Shown one piece after another: positions 1 to 8,294 of a DNA stretch of 64,000 nucleotides (its first letter is position 1; each line of letters begins with the position of its first letter). A model generated the notes under the pieces. That model had not been told where the DNA came from. It did not search any database and was given only the letters and a program-made list of their open reading frames with translations. Made by a program: the position numbers and the translations under genes. Source of the stretch: Deltaproteobacteria bacterium (GTDB taxonomy: Bacteria > Desulfobacterota > Desulfobacteria > Desulfobacterales > Desulfosarcinaceae); contig JAKALP010000025.1 in NCBI GenBank assembly GCA_021824175.1, positions 1-64,000 on the forward strand, in the 5' to 3' direction.

Positions 1-447
1 GAGCAGGATGGTGAGAATGATCTTTTGGACATTGGTGCGATTGGCATTGACCAACGTGTGGGGCACCAGAACGATCAGATAATATTGAAAACCGCTTTCA
101 AACCCCAGCAAGGCCGAAGCCAGCACGGCGTGGCCGACAATCTCAAGCCAGCTCAGCAAAATGGTCAGCCCATACCTTTCCCGCTTCAACAGATAAATAC
201 ACCCGCTGTAGAGCACGACGCTGCCGATATTGAAAAGGAACAGCGGCATGATGCGCAACCATAAGAACAGGAATAGAAAAATGGCATGAAAGATCAACGC
301 AGCGCGTATGCCATGGTGCAATACCCTGATGAAATTGTAATTATTTCCAAATTCAATCCGGTTTTCAGCGAGTGCAAAGTCCCTGGCCCGATCAGGCCCA
401 GGTTGGGACGGGCGTGAATTTTGCTCTGTATCTACTGTCGGTTGCAT
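1..447 (-). CDS. Membrane protein, N-terminal part only (runs off the window)
   Basis: The complement reads open from an ATG at 447 to base 1 (149 codons, no stop). An AGAGGA-type ribosome site lies just upstream. The first 50 residues are polar. After that come hydrophobic stretches at about residues 51-72, 74-92, 98-118 and 120-140, so this is a multi-helix membrane domain. In anaerobic proteobacteria such an N-terminal module often precedes a GGDEF or adenylate-cyclase output domain, but that part lies outside the window and is not claimed. No function is recognised. A hairpin (523-529 pairing with 545-551) lies in its upstream region. Confidence 0.6.
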   Translation of the reverse strand, partial: MQPTVDTEQNSRPSQPGPDRARDFALAENRIEFGNNYNFIRVLHHGIRAALIFHAIFLFLFLWLRIMPLFLFNIGSVVLYSGCIYLLKRERYGLTILLSWLEIVGHAVLASALLGFESGFQYYLIVLVPHTLVNANRTNVQKIILTILL

Positions 448-640
448 ATCAAAAAGAATCCTCTGCAAAATAGCGTATATGTAGATATCGCCAGCTCTAT
501 CAGTTTCTAAAGTCGGCGGCCTAACCCTGATACTGCTTTCGCACCAGGGTTCTAGTGCTCCCAAAAAAGGGTTTCGGCTCAGGATACAGTCGGTTGCTAA
601 ATAGATTCAAAAAGCCTTTATAAAATCGCTTGCAGTATTT

Positions 641-2416
641 TTAAGGCCCCGCATCAGGGTTAAAAATTATCTCCAGCGGCCCAATTGTTTCTCCGGTATC
701 AAGGCAAAAACAGTTTTCGATGGATAACGTAGTATCGAAGTCTTGGTTCCCCTGGCCTGTGACCTCACCACGCAAGATCCGGTTGTGGCGCAAAGAGCAA
801 TTGGCTAACACGGGCTTGGCATGGTTGATATATAATGCACCGCTTAATCCGCAAGGGTCTTTACGATGAGGCGACAGATCCTTTTCTCCCAAACCATTTT
901 GGATAATAAAGCCATCAATTCTGGTGTCCGCTGCCCCAGGATAAAAAAGGAAACAGCGAGTGGCGGAAGAGCCTCCAGGGCTATGGGCATTTAAGATCGT
1001 TGGATTAGCTTTCCGATCGCTCAAACCGCGTTGGGCTTCATTGCCGCTGAAGCCCCCGTACAGTTCGATCTTCCGGTCGATCGCGATGGCGCCCGTCAAA
1101 TCATATTGCCGGCCCGCCACCCAGATTTCATCGCCATCGGCCGCGGCATCCACCGCCGCTTGAATCGTACTAAGCGCGCCCTCCCAACTCCTGCCGTCTT
1201 GGGGGCCATCCTCAATGGCTATCTGGCGAGCGTTGTCGACATACCAAATGGTATTAGGCGCTGAGTTGACGCTTTGTCTGCTCTCCAGAGCGGCAGGGCT
1301 ATCGGAAGGGGTTAATGTCAATTGATCCTCACCCGCGACGGCCGGCGAAGCGCTTGAAATAATGATTGGTATGTCCGAGGTCACCGCCCGGATCGTGTGA
1401 TCCTTCATCACGGGTGAAAATGTGTATTGATAGGGATTTATGAAAAGGGCCACCGGCTGCGAGAGGACCGGATTGCTATCTATGTATAATTGATCAATTT
1501 GCGAAAGCGTTGGGCGCGAGATAGTAAAAGTCGGTTGCGCGCCATCACAAACAAGAACATCCCCCGAAGGGCTGATAATACCACCGCTATTGACCGTGGC
1601 GGTGATGGTGTGACGCAGACATAGAGTAGTAAAACTCCACTCGGCGGGCGCCAATTGTTTCCCCTGGCGGTCTTCTATACCGGCGGTGAGTCTAACGGTA
1701 TATACAGTGCTGTAAGCCAGATAATTCGAGAGAATAAAAACAGCCTTGTGAGTCTCGGGGGTATACGCCACCGATCCGGCGATCCCGACACCTCCAGACA
1801 AGACCAAAAATGTTCTGCTGTTTATAGTGACCGGCAATACATCCTCACTAAACGTGACTTCTATGGTCGGATTCAACGCCACATTGCTCGCGTTGGCCGC
1901 GGGGGCGTGGCTTTCCACAGCGGGCGCTGGATTGGGCTCTTTATATTGCATGGTAATCACACCCAATTGAGTCGTTTGCCCGGCGATTACTTCAAAACTG
2001 TCCCTTTGTCCTACCCAAAAAGAATCAAATCCAATAATACCTTCCACCATGACGAGCATATTGGTACCCGGAGGCACGTCGCGCAATGTCCCACTATGAT
2101 TGTTATCGCCGCATGCCCAGAGCGCGGATGCCACGGATTGACGGTTGTCATTAAAAATCGTGGCACGGATATTCGTGATCCCATAATCCGCGCAAACATC
2201 TCCGCTGGGTGAAAAGGCAATGCGATCGTCGCTGCCGGAAGGCCCCCATTTGAGCTGCATGGCAACGGCGCCGGAATCTCTATCGAAAGAATCGGCGGAA
2301 CGGTCTTCTTCGGAAAACTTTTGGCTGCAACCATTCAATACCGAAATCGATAGAAACAGAAGCACGCCCGACAGACTCAGTACGATTGCAGATAAGGATA
2401 ACCGATAGAAGTACAT
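641..2416 (-). CDS. Secreted lipoprotein: Ig-like domain plus short beta-helix region
   Basis: About 591 residues. The ATG at 2416 is preferred over one ten codons upstream because AGGAG sits 6 nt before it. An N-terminal hydrophobic stretch ends in a lipobox (LNGC), so the protein should be lipid-anchored. A bacterial Ig-like region (residues about 175-270, with P-x-I-x-V-T-F-S-E-D typical of Big_5 domains) is followed by a PKD-like stretch. The C-terminal part begins with a WYVDN...G-x-S-W-x-x-A motif and the 'IQ-A-A-D-G-D-x-I-W-V-A' signature of pectate-lyase/polymorphic outer-membrane repeat proteins. Such right-handed helices normally run several hundred residues. Here it ends after about 160, so the gene may be 3'-truncated. 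Substrate unknown. Confidence 0.7.
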   Translation of the reverse strand: MYFYRLSLSAIVLSLSGVLLFLSISVLNGCSQKFSEEDRSADSFDRDSGAVAMQLKWGPSGSDDRIAFSPSGDVCADYGITNIRATIFNDNRQSVASALWACGDNNHSGTLRDVPPGTNMLVMVEGIIGFDSFWVGQRDSFEVIAGQTTQLGVITMQYKEPNPAPAVESHAPAANASNVALNPTIEVTFSEDVLPVTINSRTFLVLSGGVGIAGSVAYTPETHKAVFILSNYLAYSTVYTVRLTAGIEDRQGKQLAPAEWSFTTLCLRHTITATVNSGGIISPSGDVLVCDGAQPTFTISRPTLSQIDQLYIDSNPVLSQPVALFINPYQYTFSPVMKDHTIRAVTSDIPIIISSASPAVAGEDQLTLTPSDSPAALESRQSVNSAPNTIWYVDNARQIAIEDGPQDGRSWEGALSTIQAAVDAAADGDEIWVAGRQYDLTGAIAIDRKIELYGGFSGNEAQRGLSDRKANPTILNAHSPGGSSATRCFLFYPGAADTRIDGFIIQNGLGEKDLSPHRKDPCGLSGALYINHAKPVLANCSLRHNRILRGEVTGQGNQDFDTTLSIENCFCLDTGETIGPLEIIFNPDAGP

Positions 2417-2485
2417 TACACTCTCCTGTAGCTCATCCCAAGCCATGACAGTATATAAAACGTACAGCCTGAATAGGTATTATAA

Positions 2486-2530
2486 GCCACCTCAAAATAA
2501 TCTTTTGGCCCAAACTCTTTTTTTGGAGGC
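2486..2530. repeat. Dispersed palindromic element, copy 1
   Basis: Bases 2491-2514 match the complement of 55683-55706 exactly over 24 nt. The core contains TTTTGGCCCAAA, itself almost self-complementary. Its arms (CCTC-AAAA and TTTT-GGAGG) pair only partly and differ from the arms of copy 2, as expected for a mobile palindrome whose stems drift separately. Confidence 0.65.
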
Positions 2531-2584
2531 AAATCTAAAATCTTCGAAATACTTTAATATGTCAGCGGTTTAAAATTTGCCTCC
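2525..2584. repeat. 10-bp perfect inverted repeat
   Basis: GGAGGCAAAT at 2525-2534 and its exact reverse complement at 2575-2584, separated by 40 nt of AT-rich DNA. The left arm overlaps the right arm of the palindromic element just before it. It could form a stem-loop, but no T tract follows on either strand, so it is not called a terminator. Confidence 0.5.
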
Positions 2585-2951
2585 GCCGCGATGTTAAACC
2601 AAAATCTCTATTTTGAGACGGGGTTGTAGCTCTGAATGTAACCGTAAAAAAAGTGGGGGGGGTTGACAAACAGCGGGCAGTATGGCGTCTGCGATAATGA
2701 ATGTCAAGGAATATCGGCGCACTACGATAAGCAGCAAACAGCTTCATGTAACTTAGTTCACCAACACGCCCTTAAGTTGAAGATTGGCGGTTTTATTTGT
2801 CTGCCCATAGAATATTAAACAGCGCGACAATCAATCCATTCGATATGAACAGTAAATCATTCCGCAAAGTATTGGAAAGATACGCCCCAGACTCATGGAA
2901 GCCGTTTTTATGTAGGCCATCGGACATCTGTAGGTGTCTTAGGAGAAAATT

Positions 2952-3530
2952 TTACCGGGGCTTTTTCCGTTCGATTATGGGAGTTCGTAACTTGCTGGCA
3001 AGTTTATGATCCCTTTTTAGTGTAGCAATGGTGCGGTTTTGTTCTTCAATGGTGGCATCTTGCTCGGCCATTCGTTTTAGGGCCTCGCTCAGATGCCGCC
3101 TGGTTTCTTCCAGCGCTGATTCCAGCTTCTGGTTTTTAAGCTTTAATTGTTCGTTGAGATGGATCATCCCCTGCCCGATAAGTTCCAAGGGGATCTCCAT
3201 CTGGGCAATATCTTCGTAGGTGAGGTTGGGACGGCCAGTACCTGACGACACCAGCCCAGCCGATTGGGCGAATGTGGCCAGTTTGCTTCGGGCCTTGTTT
3301 TTTGCTTCGGCCTTGTCATCCAGGTTTTTAAATGAATACACGATTGGCTTTTTGGGTCCTAGTTTTTTGGCTTTCCCTTTCCGGGTCAGCTGGGCCAAGA
3401 CGTTTTGCAGGTAAAACCGTTCAGCTTCTTCCCATTTGAGCTTATTCATCAGGTCAGAAATGGTAAAACCGGTTTTATGACTTTCGAGGCTGTGACCGGC
3501 GTCTATAACCATGGAAATTTTGCTGGGCAT
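2952..3530 (-). CDS. Unknown protein: winged-helix-like N-terminus and C-terminal coiled coil
   Basis: 192 residues from the ATG at 3530, which has AGGA 7 nt upstream; the frame stays open further 5' but without a better ribosome site. Residues about 20-70 (TGFTISDLMNKLKWEEAERF onward, then a basic loop and P-I-V-Y-S-F) look like a winged helix-turn-helix followed by its wing. Residues about 125-180 form a heptad-rich coiled coil with many E, K, L and Q. The C-terminus is very basic (ERKKPR). This is consistent with a small DNA-binding or nucleoid protein, but no family is recognised. The gene stands alone between two gene-poor stretches. Confidence 0.5.
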   Translation of the reverse strand: MPSKISMVIDAGHSLESHKTGFTISDLMNKLKWEEAERFYLQNVLAQLTRKGKAKKLGPKKPIVYSFKNLDDKAEAKNKARSKLATFAQSAGLVSSGTGRPNLTYEDIAQMEIPLELIGQGMIHLNEQLKLKNQKLESALEETRRHLSEALKRMAEQDATIEEQNRTIATLKRDHKLASKLRTPIIERKKPR

Positions 3531-3701
3531 ACATTTTCCTTTCGGAGGTTTAGAATCTGATAGTGAAATGACTTTACAATAAACACGCTTCGCCGTAAAG
3601 CCATATGGCTGTTCGTTCAATATTTGTACTTGTATTGCCCCTCCATTTCCCGGATAATCGGCGTCCGAAACCGATTCGGTTATTCGTTTCAAAGGATGTA
3701 C

Positions 3702-3833
3702 ATGACCCAGCTATCCATTAAACGGCTCTCTTCGGGCGGTGTGACCACCAACTACAGTTGCGTGTCGCGTTGCGGCCACTGCTTATATAACTGTGGTCCC
3801 CATAGAATATGGATACTCGCCGCGATGAAGTGA
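3702..3833 (+). pseudogene. Truncated radical SAM gene (N-terminal 43 codons)
   Basis: The ATG at 3702 has a good ribosome site (AAAGGA, 7 nt). The reading gives RLSSGGVTTNYSC, then C-x3-C-x2-C inside CVSRCGHCLYNCGP, which is the 4Fe-4S/S-adenosylmethionine binding motif with its usual surroundings. The similarity stops right after CGPH and the frame closes at TGA 3831-3833. A functional radical SAM enzyme needs about 200 more residues for its barrel, so this is a remnant or a decapitated gene. The rest was not found within the window. The following GT9 reading is in the same frame directly after this stop codon. Confidence 0.65.
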
Positions 3834-3983
3834 ATTTCTCAACCACGAAGATTAATAAATGCTTGGGGGGTAGTCATCGTCTTCACGCCCGAAAGCAAAC
3901 TCCTCATCTTCCATCAAGGCGCGTTAGGCGACCTGGTTACCCTTTTCCCGCTGCTCGCGCGTCTGCGGGCCCGATTCGAAACC

Positions 3984-4823
3984 GTGGATCTTATCTGCAA
4001 AAGTCAGATCGGTGTGCTGGCCCATCACCTCGATCTTGTTGATAGAACTTACCCGGCGGAGTCGGCCCTTTTCGCCTCGCTTTTTGGCGATGGACCAATC
4101 CCGCCACAGCTCGAAATGCTTCGCGGCTATGGCACTATTCTTCTGTTCTCCTATTCCATCGAACTGCATCAGCGCGTCAGTGCACTGACCGGGACGCGAG
4201 TCCATTTGGTTGCTCCCCGGCCGCCGGACTCGACGCCGGTTCATATCACTGATCATTATGCTGCTCAGATGGAGAGGCTTTTGATATTACAGCCGGGGAC
4301 TGCGGAATCCGAAACCGAGGCCGATGAAAAGGATCGTCGCCGAACCGATTTCGATCCTGCGCGGATTATGCTTCATCCTGGGTCAGGCAGCCGGCGCAAA
4401 AACTGGCCCTTAGACAGCTTCCTGACCCTGAAAGAATTGCTTTCCGTGCATGGATTTAAGGCCGAATTTCTTCTGGGCCCGGCCGAAGCGCATTGGCCGG
4501 CGAACGGGCTCACGCCGGTAACGAGGCCGGAAAATCTGGTCTCTTTGACCGAAACGCTAAAGAGTTGCGGCGCCTTTATCGGGAACGATTCCGGAGCAAC
4601 CCATCTGGCGGCATTTATCGGCGTGCCGACGGTGGCGATTTTCGGGCCTTCCGACCCAGTCCGCTGGGGTCCCAGAGGCCGCAGCGCATGCGTTATGCGG
4701 TCAGACGAGAAGTGCCCGCCCTGTTTTGAGAGCAGTGGTCAAGCCTGCCCATCTTTGGATTGCCTCGAGCGCATCTCACCTGATACAGTAGTCAACACAT
4801 TGATCCAACGCCTCCGCTCATAA
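3984..4823 (+). CDS. Glycosyltransferase family 9 (heptosyltransferase-like), 5' end uncertain
   Basis: From the first conventional start (GTG 3984) the product is 279 residues, short for GT9 (about 340). The same frame is open back to 3834, and its translation contains the expected GT9 N-terminus (LLIFHQGALGDLVTLFP, from about 3900), but no ATG, GTG or TTG lies there. The body has the HPGSGSRRKNWP motif, GNDSGATHLAA and FGPSDPVRWGP, all typical of ADP-heptose:LPS heptosyltransferases, and a C-P-P-C...CPSLDCL cysteine-rich tail. It should transfer a sugar during LPS core or related glycan assembly at the inner membrane. It may start at an ATC (3876) or need a frameshift at the G6 run 3865-3870. 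Confidence 0.8.
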   Translation: MDLICKSQIGVLAHHLDLVDRTYPAESALFASLFGDGPIPPQLEMLRGYGTILLFSYSIELHQRVSALTGTRVHLVAPRPPDSTPVHITDHYAAQMERLLILQPGTAESETEADEKDRRRTDFDPARIMLHPGSGSRRKNWPLDSFLTLKELLSVHGFKAEFLLGPAEAHWPANGLTPVTRPENLVSLTETLKSCGAFIGNDSGATHLAAFIGVPTVAIFGPSDPVRWGPRGRSACVMRSDEKCPPCFESSGQACPSLDCLERISPDTVVNTLIQRLRS

Positions 4824-4891
4824 ACACAGGCATTCCCTCGAGGCGTTTTCATTTGGACTACCGGGTCCAAGGTTCAGCCAAGGAGATGATC

Positions 4892-5395
4892 ATGTCCCGT
4901 AAATTCCTCGCTCATCCCAGCGCCTTAATCCTAATCGCCGTCACAATAATGACCGCCGTGGCCTTTTGGGGGTGCTCAGCCACCAAACGCGTGGGCCCGA
5001 TCGGCCCCGACGGCAAGCCATTGACCTGGTCCGAAATGAACATCGAACAGCGCAAGCTGCATATGAAAAAGGTGGTGCTGCCCCTGGCGACCACCATATT
5101 TCAGCAGTGGCGCCCGGAGCGGTACGCCAAAGTGGATTGCACATTGTGCCACGGGGTCGGCGACTACACCGGCGACTACCATATGCCGACTGATCATCTT
5201 CCCAGGCTCAGCGGCGAGCTCTTCCTGGGACCGGAGCGCGCCAAGTACCCGGACACCACCGAACTCAAACTCAACCGACTGGTGCCTGAAATGGCTGACG
5301 CCCTGGGGGTGAAACGTTTCAACCTCATCACGCGGCGGGGGTTCGGCTGCTATTCCTGCCATCTGGGGCCCAAGGGGCCCATGTTCGGACATTAG
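4892..5395 (+). CDS. Diheme c-type cytochrome lipoprotein
   Basis: 167 residues from the ATG at 4892 (AAGGAG with 6-nt spacing). An N-terminal hydrophobic segment ends in a lipobox-like W-G-C, so it should be exported and lipid-anchored facing the periplasm. Two heme-binding motifs are present: CTLCH at about residue 89 and CYSCH near the C-terminus. Methionines (MPTDHLP, GPMFGH) lie close and could be axial ligands. The long spacing between the hemes differs from tetraheme c3 proteins. It is likely a small electron carrier. The next gene begins 8 nt after the stop codon, so the two are probably co-transcribed. Redox partner unknown. Confidence 0.75.
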   Translation: MSRKFLAHPSALILIAVTIMTAVAFWGCSATKRVGPIGPDGKPLTWSEMNIEQRKLHMKKVVLPLATTIFQQWRPERYAKVDCTLCHGVGDYTGDYHMPTDHLPRLSGELFLGPERAKYPDTTELKLNRLVPEMADALGVKRFNLITRRGFGCYSCHLGPKGPMFGH

Positions 5396-5403
5396 GAAAC
5401 GCC

Positions 5404-6495
5404 ATGAACATAGAGCAGCTCACGCGCCAAGTGCAGCACAATTGCGATATCTCCGATGCCCTTCATGCGGGGATCTATTCGGTTTGCGGCCTGGCCTTGC
5501 GGCTGCGCGATCTCTATAAATGGCACCAGGGCCTGCACCCATGGGAAGAACATGCGGCCGATGCGGTGCTGGCGTGGATCGGACAGCGCGAAGAGCTATG
5601 GGAGTCGCTGGCCGACCAACCCTATCAAGAGATAACCATTGATGAACGCAGCTTTGAACCCTTTGACAGCCAGGCCATCAACGCCCTTTTAACGCCTCAA
5701 GGATACTTTTACGGCTCTGGCTATGCCCACAGTTTGAAACCCACCTTTTTCCTGGCCCGCATTAAACTCTGCCAGAACATCGACGGCCGCACCGTCTGGC
5801 GCCTGGGCCGTGAGTTGGCGCGCGATCTGCTGACCTTGCCGGCCTTTACCCAGGATGACCAGGTGGTGTTGCGCACCGCGGCGGCGCGCATGTTTCTGTG
5901 GGATCAGATCGATTATCTTCCCAACAGCGGCCGGGCCGCTCTGGCATACGCTCTGGCTGCGTGCTGCCATCTGCCGGTTTGCGATAAGAATGGAATCCGC
6001 CGTCATCTGGATACGATTTTGAACATCCAGCAAACCACCTATATCCGGCACGAATTGAGCGAGCTTGATGAAGCGGTATTTGAACGCGCCACCTGGCGTC
6101 AAATGCTGGCCGACTTTCCGCACACGGCCGTTGAACTGCTGATCCGCACCCTGAAAGACGTGCTGGCCGACACCGGTCCTCAAGGTCCCCTGCCCTATTA
6201 CTGCGCCCGGCGCGATAAGGCCGGGATAGGCTTTTACATGGCCTTCAGCGGCGGGCTGGTGCCGCTGCTCTTCGGTGAACTAAAATCAGGCTTCGAAGCA
6301 TTTATCAAAAGCGATAATTGGAGTGAAATCGAACAGGCCGCCAAGGTCGTGCACAACAAAGCTTCAACCTATACTCGAGAAGTGATGGATCTCTACTCCA
6401 GCGGCCGCCAGAAGCAGGATCTATCCTGGAGCCAGACGGCCATCGAAGAGACCCTTTACCAGCGCGGAGTGCCGAGAAGAAATAGCCAGCAGTGA
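5404..6495 (+). CDS. Conserved hypothetical protein downstream of the diheme lipoprotein
   Basis: 363 residues, no signal peptide, no clear membrane helix. It looks mostly alpha-helical with many W, L and A (for example LRLRDLYKWHQGLHPWEEH near residue 37). I believe it belongs to a family found mainly in Desulfobacterota and named after the Syntrophobacter locus Sfum_1244; that name is from memory. No catalytic motif could be picked out. The 8-nt gap after the cytochrome gene suggests a two-gene operon, so it may be linked to the cytochrome's maturation or to cell-envelope metabolism, but this is inference. Confidence 0.6.
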   Translation: MNIEQLTRQVQHNCDISDALHAGIYSVCGLALRLRDLYKWHQGLHPWEEHAADAVLAWIGQREELWESLADQPYQEITIDERSFEPFDSQAINALLTPQGYFYGSGYAHSLKPTFFLARIKLCQNIDGRTVWRLGRELARDLLTLPAFTQDDQVVLRTAAARMFLWDQIDYLPNSGRAALAYALAACCHLPVCDKNGIRRHLDTILNIQQTTYIRHELSELDEAVFERATWRQMLADFPHTAVELLIRTLKDVLADTGPQGPLPYYCARRDKAGIGFYMAFSGGLVPLLFGELKSGFEAFIKSDNWSEIEQAAKVVHNKASTYTREVMDLYSSGRQKQDLSWSQTAIEETLYQRGVPRRNSQQ

Positions 6496-6562
6496 ACAAG
6501 CAGGGAGACGACCGCGCGAATTCTGCTCCCCAAGTCTCTTTTTGATCCCGTATCCAGCCACG

Positions 6563-6586
6563 AATCAACCAATCATCCAATCAACA
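6563..6586. repeat. Period-8 degenerate tandem repeat
   Basis: Three units in a row: AATCAACC, AATCATCC, AATCAACA. They lie in the spacer between two converging genes. The motif resembles the complement of the units at 20707-20746 and belongs to the same class of short-period spacer repeats seen elsewhere in the window. Confidence 0.55.
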
Positions 6587-6596
6587 AAATACACGC

Positions 6597-7388
6597 CTAT
6601 TTGATCAGTCGTCTCTTCATAAACACCAGCCCCAGGCCGCCGAAGACCGATGCAAAGAGCAACAGGTAAACCAGGTTGAAGACCGGGTTGGACTCCATGA
6701 ATCCCAGGCAGAAGAAGCGGGTCAACTCCACCAGATGGTAGAGCGGAAAGATGAGTGGGAAGATGGCGGCCCATTTGGCAATGCCCGCCACGGGAAAGAA
6801 TGTGCCCGAGAAGAGAAACATGGGTGTGATGAACAGAAAGATCGGCAAATTGAACATATCAATGGTGGGGATGACGCCGGTGAAGAAGATACCGACAGCG
6901 GCAAAGGCTATCCCGCCCAAGAAGGCCAGCGGAATACACATCAGGGCTCTGGGAAAATCCGCATATCCCAAGGGCATGAGCACCAGCAGCATCAGGGCCA
7001 CGGCCGCGGCGGCTTTGGATGCGGCCCAGACCACCTCCGCGATGATGATCTCCTCGATGCTGATGGGTGTGGCCAAGATACCATCAAATGTCTTCTGGTA
7101 GTACATGCGCACAAAGGAAGTATAGGTGGTTTCGAAGAAGGAGTTCCACATACAGGCCGTGGCCACCAGGGCCGGGGCCATGAATCGGGTATAGACCAAA
7201 TGCTTCCCGGCGTACTCCACGCCATTGATCAGACCTGAAAATCCCAGGCCGAAGGCCAGAATATAGAAGCCGGGTTCGAGTAGCGGCACCAGAAAGTTAA
7301 CCCGCCAGATACGGCGGTAGGTGATCAAATTCCGGTACCAGATATGACGAAAGCGCAATGAAATGGCGTTCAGTTGCACTGGGTTCAT
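6597..7388 (-). CDS. ABC-2 type transporter permease, NodJ-like
   Basis: 263 residues from the ATG at 7388, which overlaps the stop codon of the upstream ATPase gene (ATGA), so the two are translationally coupled. About six membrane helices are visible. Motifs are those of the NodJ/DrrB branch of ABC-2 permeases: LEPGFYILAFGLG near the N-terminus, FETTYTSFVRM, and FLFSGTFFPV before the last helices. With the ATPase it should form an exporter in the inner membrane. In rhizobia NodIJ exports lipochitin oligosaccharides; outside them the substrate of relatives is generally unknown, and nothing here fixes it. Confidence 0.85.
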   Translation of the reverse strand: MNPVQLNAISLRFRHIWYRNLITYRRIWRVNFLVPLLEPGFYILAFGLGFSGLINGVEYAGKHLVYTRFMAPALVATACMWNSFFETTYTSFVRMYYQKTFDGILATPISIEEIIIAEVVWAASKAAAAVALMLLVLMPLGYADFPRALMCIPLAFLGGIAFAAVGIFFTGVIPTIDMFNLPIFLFITPMFLFSGTFFPVAGIAKWAAIFPLIFPLYHLVELTRFFCLGFMESNPVFNLVYLLLFASVFGGLGLVFMKRRLIK

Positions 7389-8293
7389 TCGCGTAACTCC
7401 CTGCCGGTCAGGCGTAAAAACACATCTTCGAGGTTGCCGGTGCGAAACAGGCACGAGCCCATGCAGAACTTGCGGCGCACTTCCTCGGCCAGCCGCCCGT
7501 CGGCCTGGGTGTAGATAATGATGCGCTCACCCAGGTCATCGTGTTTAATGGCATTTTCCTTGATATACGTCTTCAGATCAGGACCCGGCCCTTCGATCTC
7601 GATGACGTTCTCAGCCGCATGCTCGGTGATCAAACCGCGCGGCCGGCCCTGGGTGACGATCTGGCCGTGATCCATGATCAGCAGCCGGTCGCACAGGCTT
7701 TCGGCCTCATCCATGTAATGGGTCGTCAGAAGCATGGTCAGGCCGCCTTTTTTCAACTCTAAAAGCCGGTCCCAGACCTGGTGACGGGATTGAGGGTCCA
7801 GGCCGGTGGTGGGTTCGTCCAGAATCAGCAGATCCGGATCAGCGATCAGGGCCCGTGCCAGTTGCAGCCGGCGGGCCAATCCGCCGGAAAGCTCCATCAC
7901 CTTGGCCTGACGCTTGTTATTAAGAGCGAAAAAGGTCAAGAGCTCTTCAGTCCGCTGGCGAACCTGGGCCTTGGGCTTATCGAAATAGCGGCCATAGATC
8001 AGCAGGTTCAGTTCAACGGTGAGGTCGGGATCCAGCGTATTCTCTTGCTGGCATACGCCCAAGCGGGAACGGATGCGGCGCCAATCCTGCGCGATGTCCA
8101 GGCCGAAGACCCGCATCTGACCGCTGGTCACTGGTGAAAAGCCGTAGATCATACGGATGGCCGAGGTCTTGCCCGCGCCGTTGGGTCCCAACAATCCGAA
8201 GAATTCGCCGCTTTGAATGGAGAAGCTGATGCCATCCACGGCGGTAAAGGCGCCATAGCGTTTGACAACCTGATTTGCTTCGATGATGTTCAT
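7385..8293 (-). CDS. ABC transporter ATP-binding protein, NodI-like
   Basis: 302 residues. Walker A GPNGAGKT at 36-43, signature LSGGLARRLQLARAL near 137, Walker B LLILDEPTTGLD, and the H-loop (LLTTHYMDEAE). The C-terminal extension of about 80 residues after the ATPase core (ENVIEIEGPGP onward) matches DrrA/NodI-type export ATPases. It energises the permease encoded directly downstream. Its start lies 1 nt from the stop codon of larE upstream, so transcription probably begins before larE. Confidence 0.88.
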   Translation of the reverse strand: MNIIEANQVVKRYGAFTAVDGISFSIQSGEFFGLLGPNGAGKTSAIRMIYGFSPVTSGQMRVFGLDIAQDWRRIRSRLGVCQQENTLDPDLTVELNLLIYGRYFDKPKAQVRQRTEELLTFFALNNKRQAKVMELSGGLARRLQLARALIADPDLLILDEPTTGLDPQSRHQVWDRLLELKKGGLTMLLTTHYMDEAESLCDRLLIMDHGQIVTQGRPRGLITEHAAENVIEIEGPGPDLKTYIKENAIKHDDLGERIIIYTQADGRLAEEVRRKFCMGSCLFRTGNLEDVFLRLTGRELRE

Positions 8294-8294
8294 G

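Larger units (their letters stand above)
2417..2951. other. 535-nt spacer rich in inverted repeats
   Basis: No convincing gene. It holds a palindromic element near 2486-2530 whose core recurs at 55683-55706, a second inverted repeat (GGAGGCAAAT at 2525-2534 against its complement at 2575-2584), and a run of eight G at about 2655-2662. A TTGACA at 2663 has no well-spaced -10 box. The segment is AT-rich compared with the neighbouring genes. Confidence 0.6.

Noticed and set aside
1655-2212. Long plus-strand open frame across the lipoprotein gene
   Set aside because: It lies antisense to a lipoprotein with clear domains and has no ribosome site or family resemblance.
2655-2700. TTGACA at 2663 as a promoter
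   Set aside because: The nearest -10-like box is 24 bp away instead of 16-18, and no gene starts close downstream.
2804-3810. 12-bp direct repeat CCCATAGAATAT (2804 and 3799) as insertion boundaries
   Set aside because: Single 12-mers repeat often by chance in 64 kb; no transposase or inverted ends lie between them.
3831-3833. TGA at the end of the rSAM remnant as a selenocysteine codon leading into the GT9 frame
   Set aside because: No SECIS-like stem was seen directly after it, and the joined protein would not make sense.
4976-5392. Minus-strand open frame over the diheme gene
   Set aside because: Antisense to two intact heme motifs with a strong ribosome site on the plus strand.
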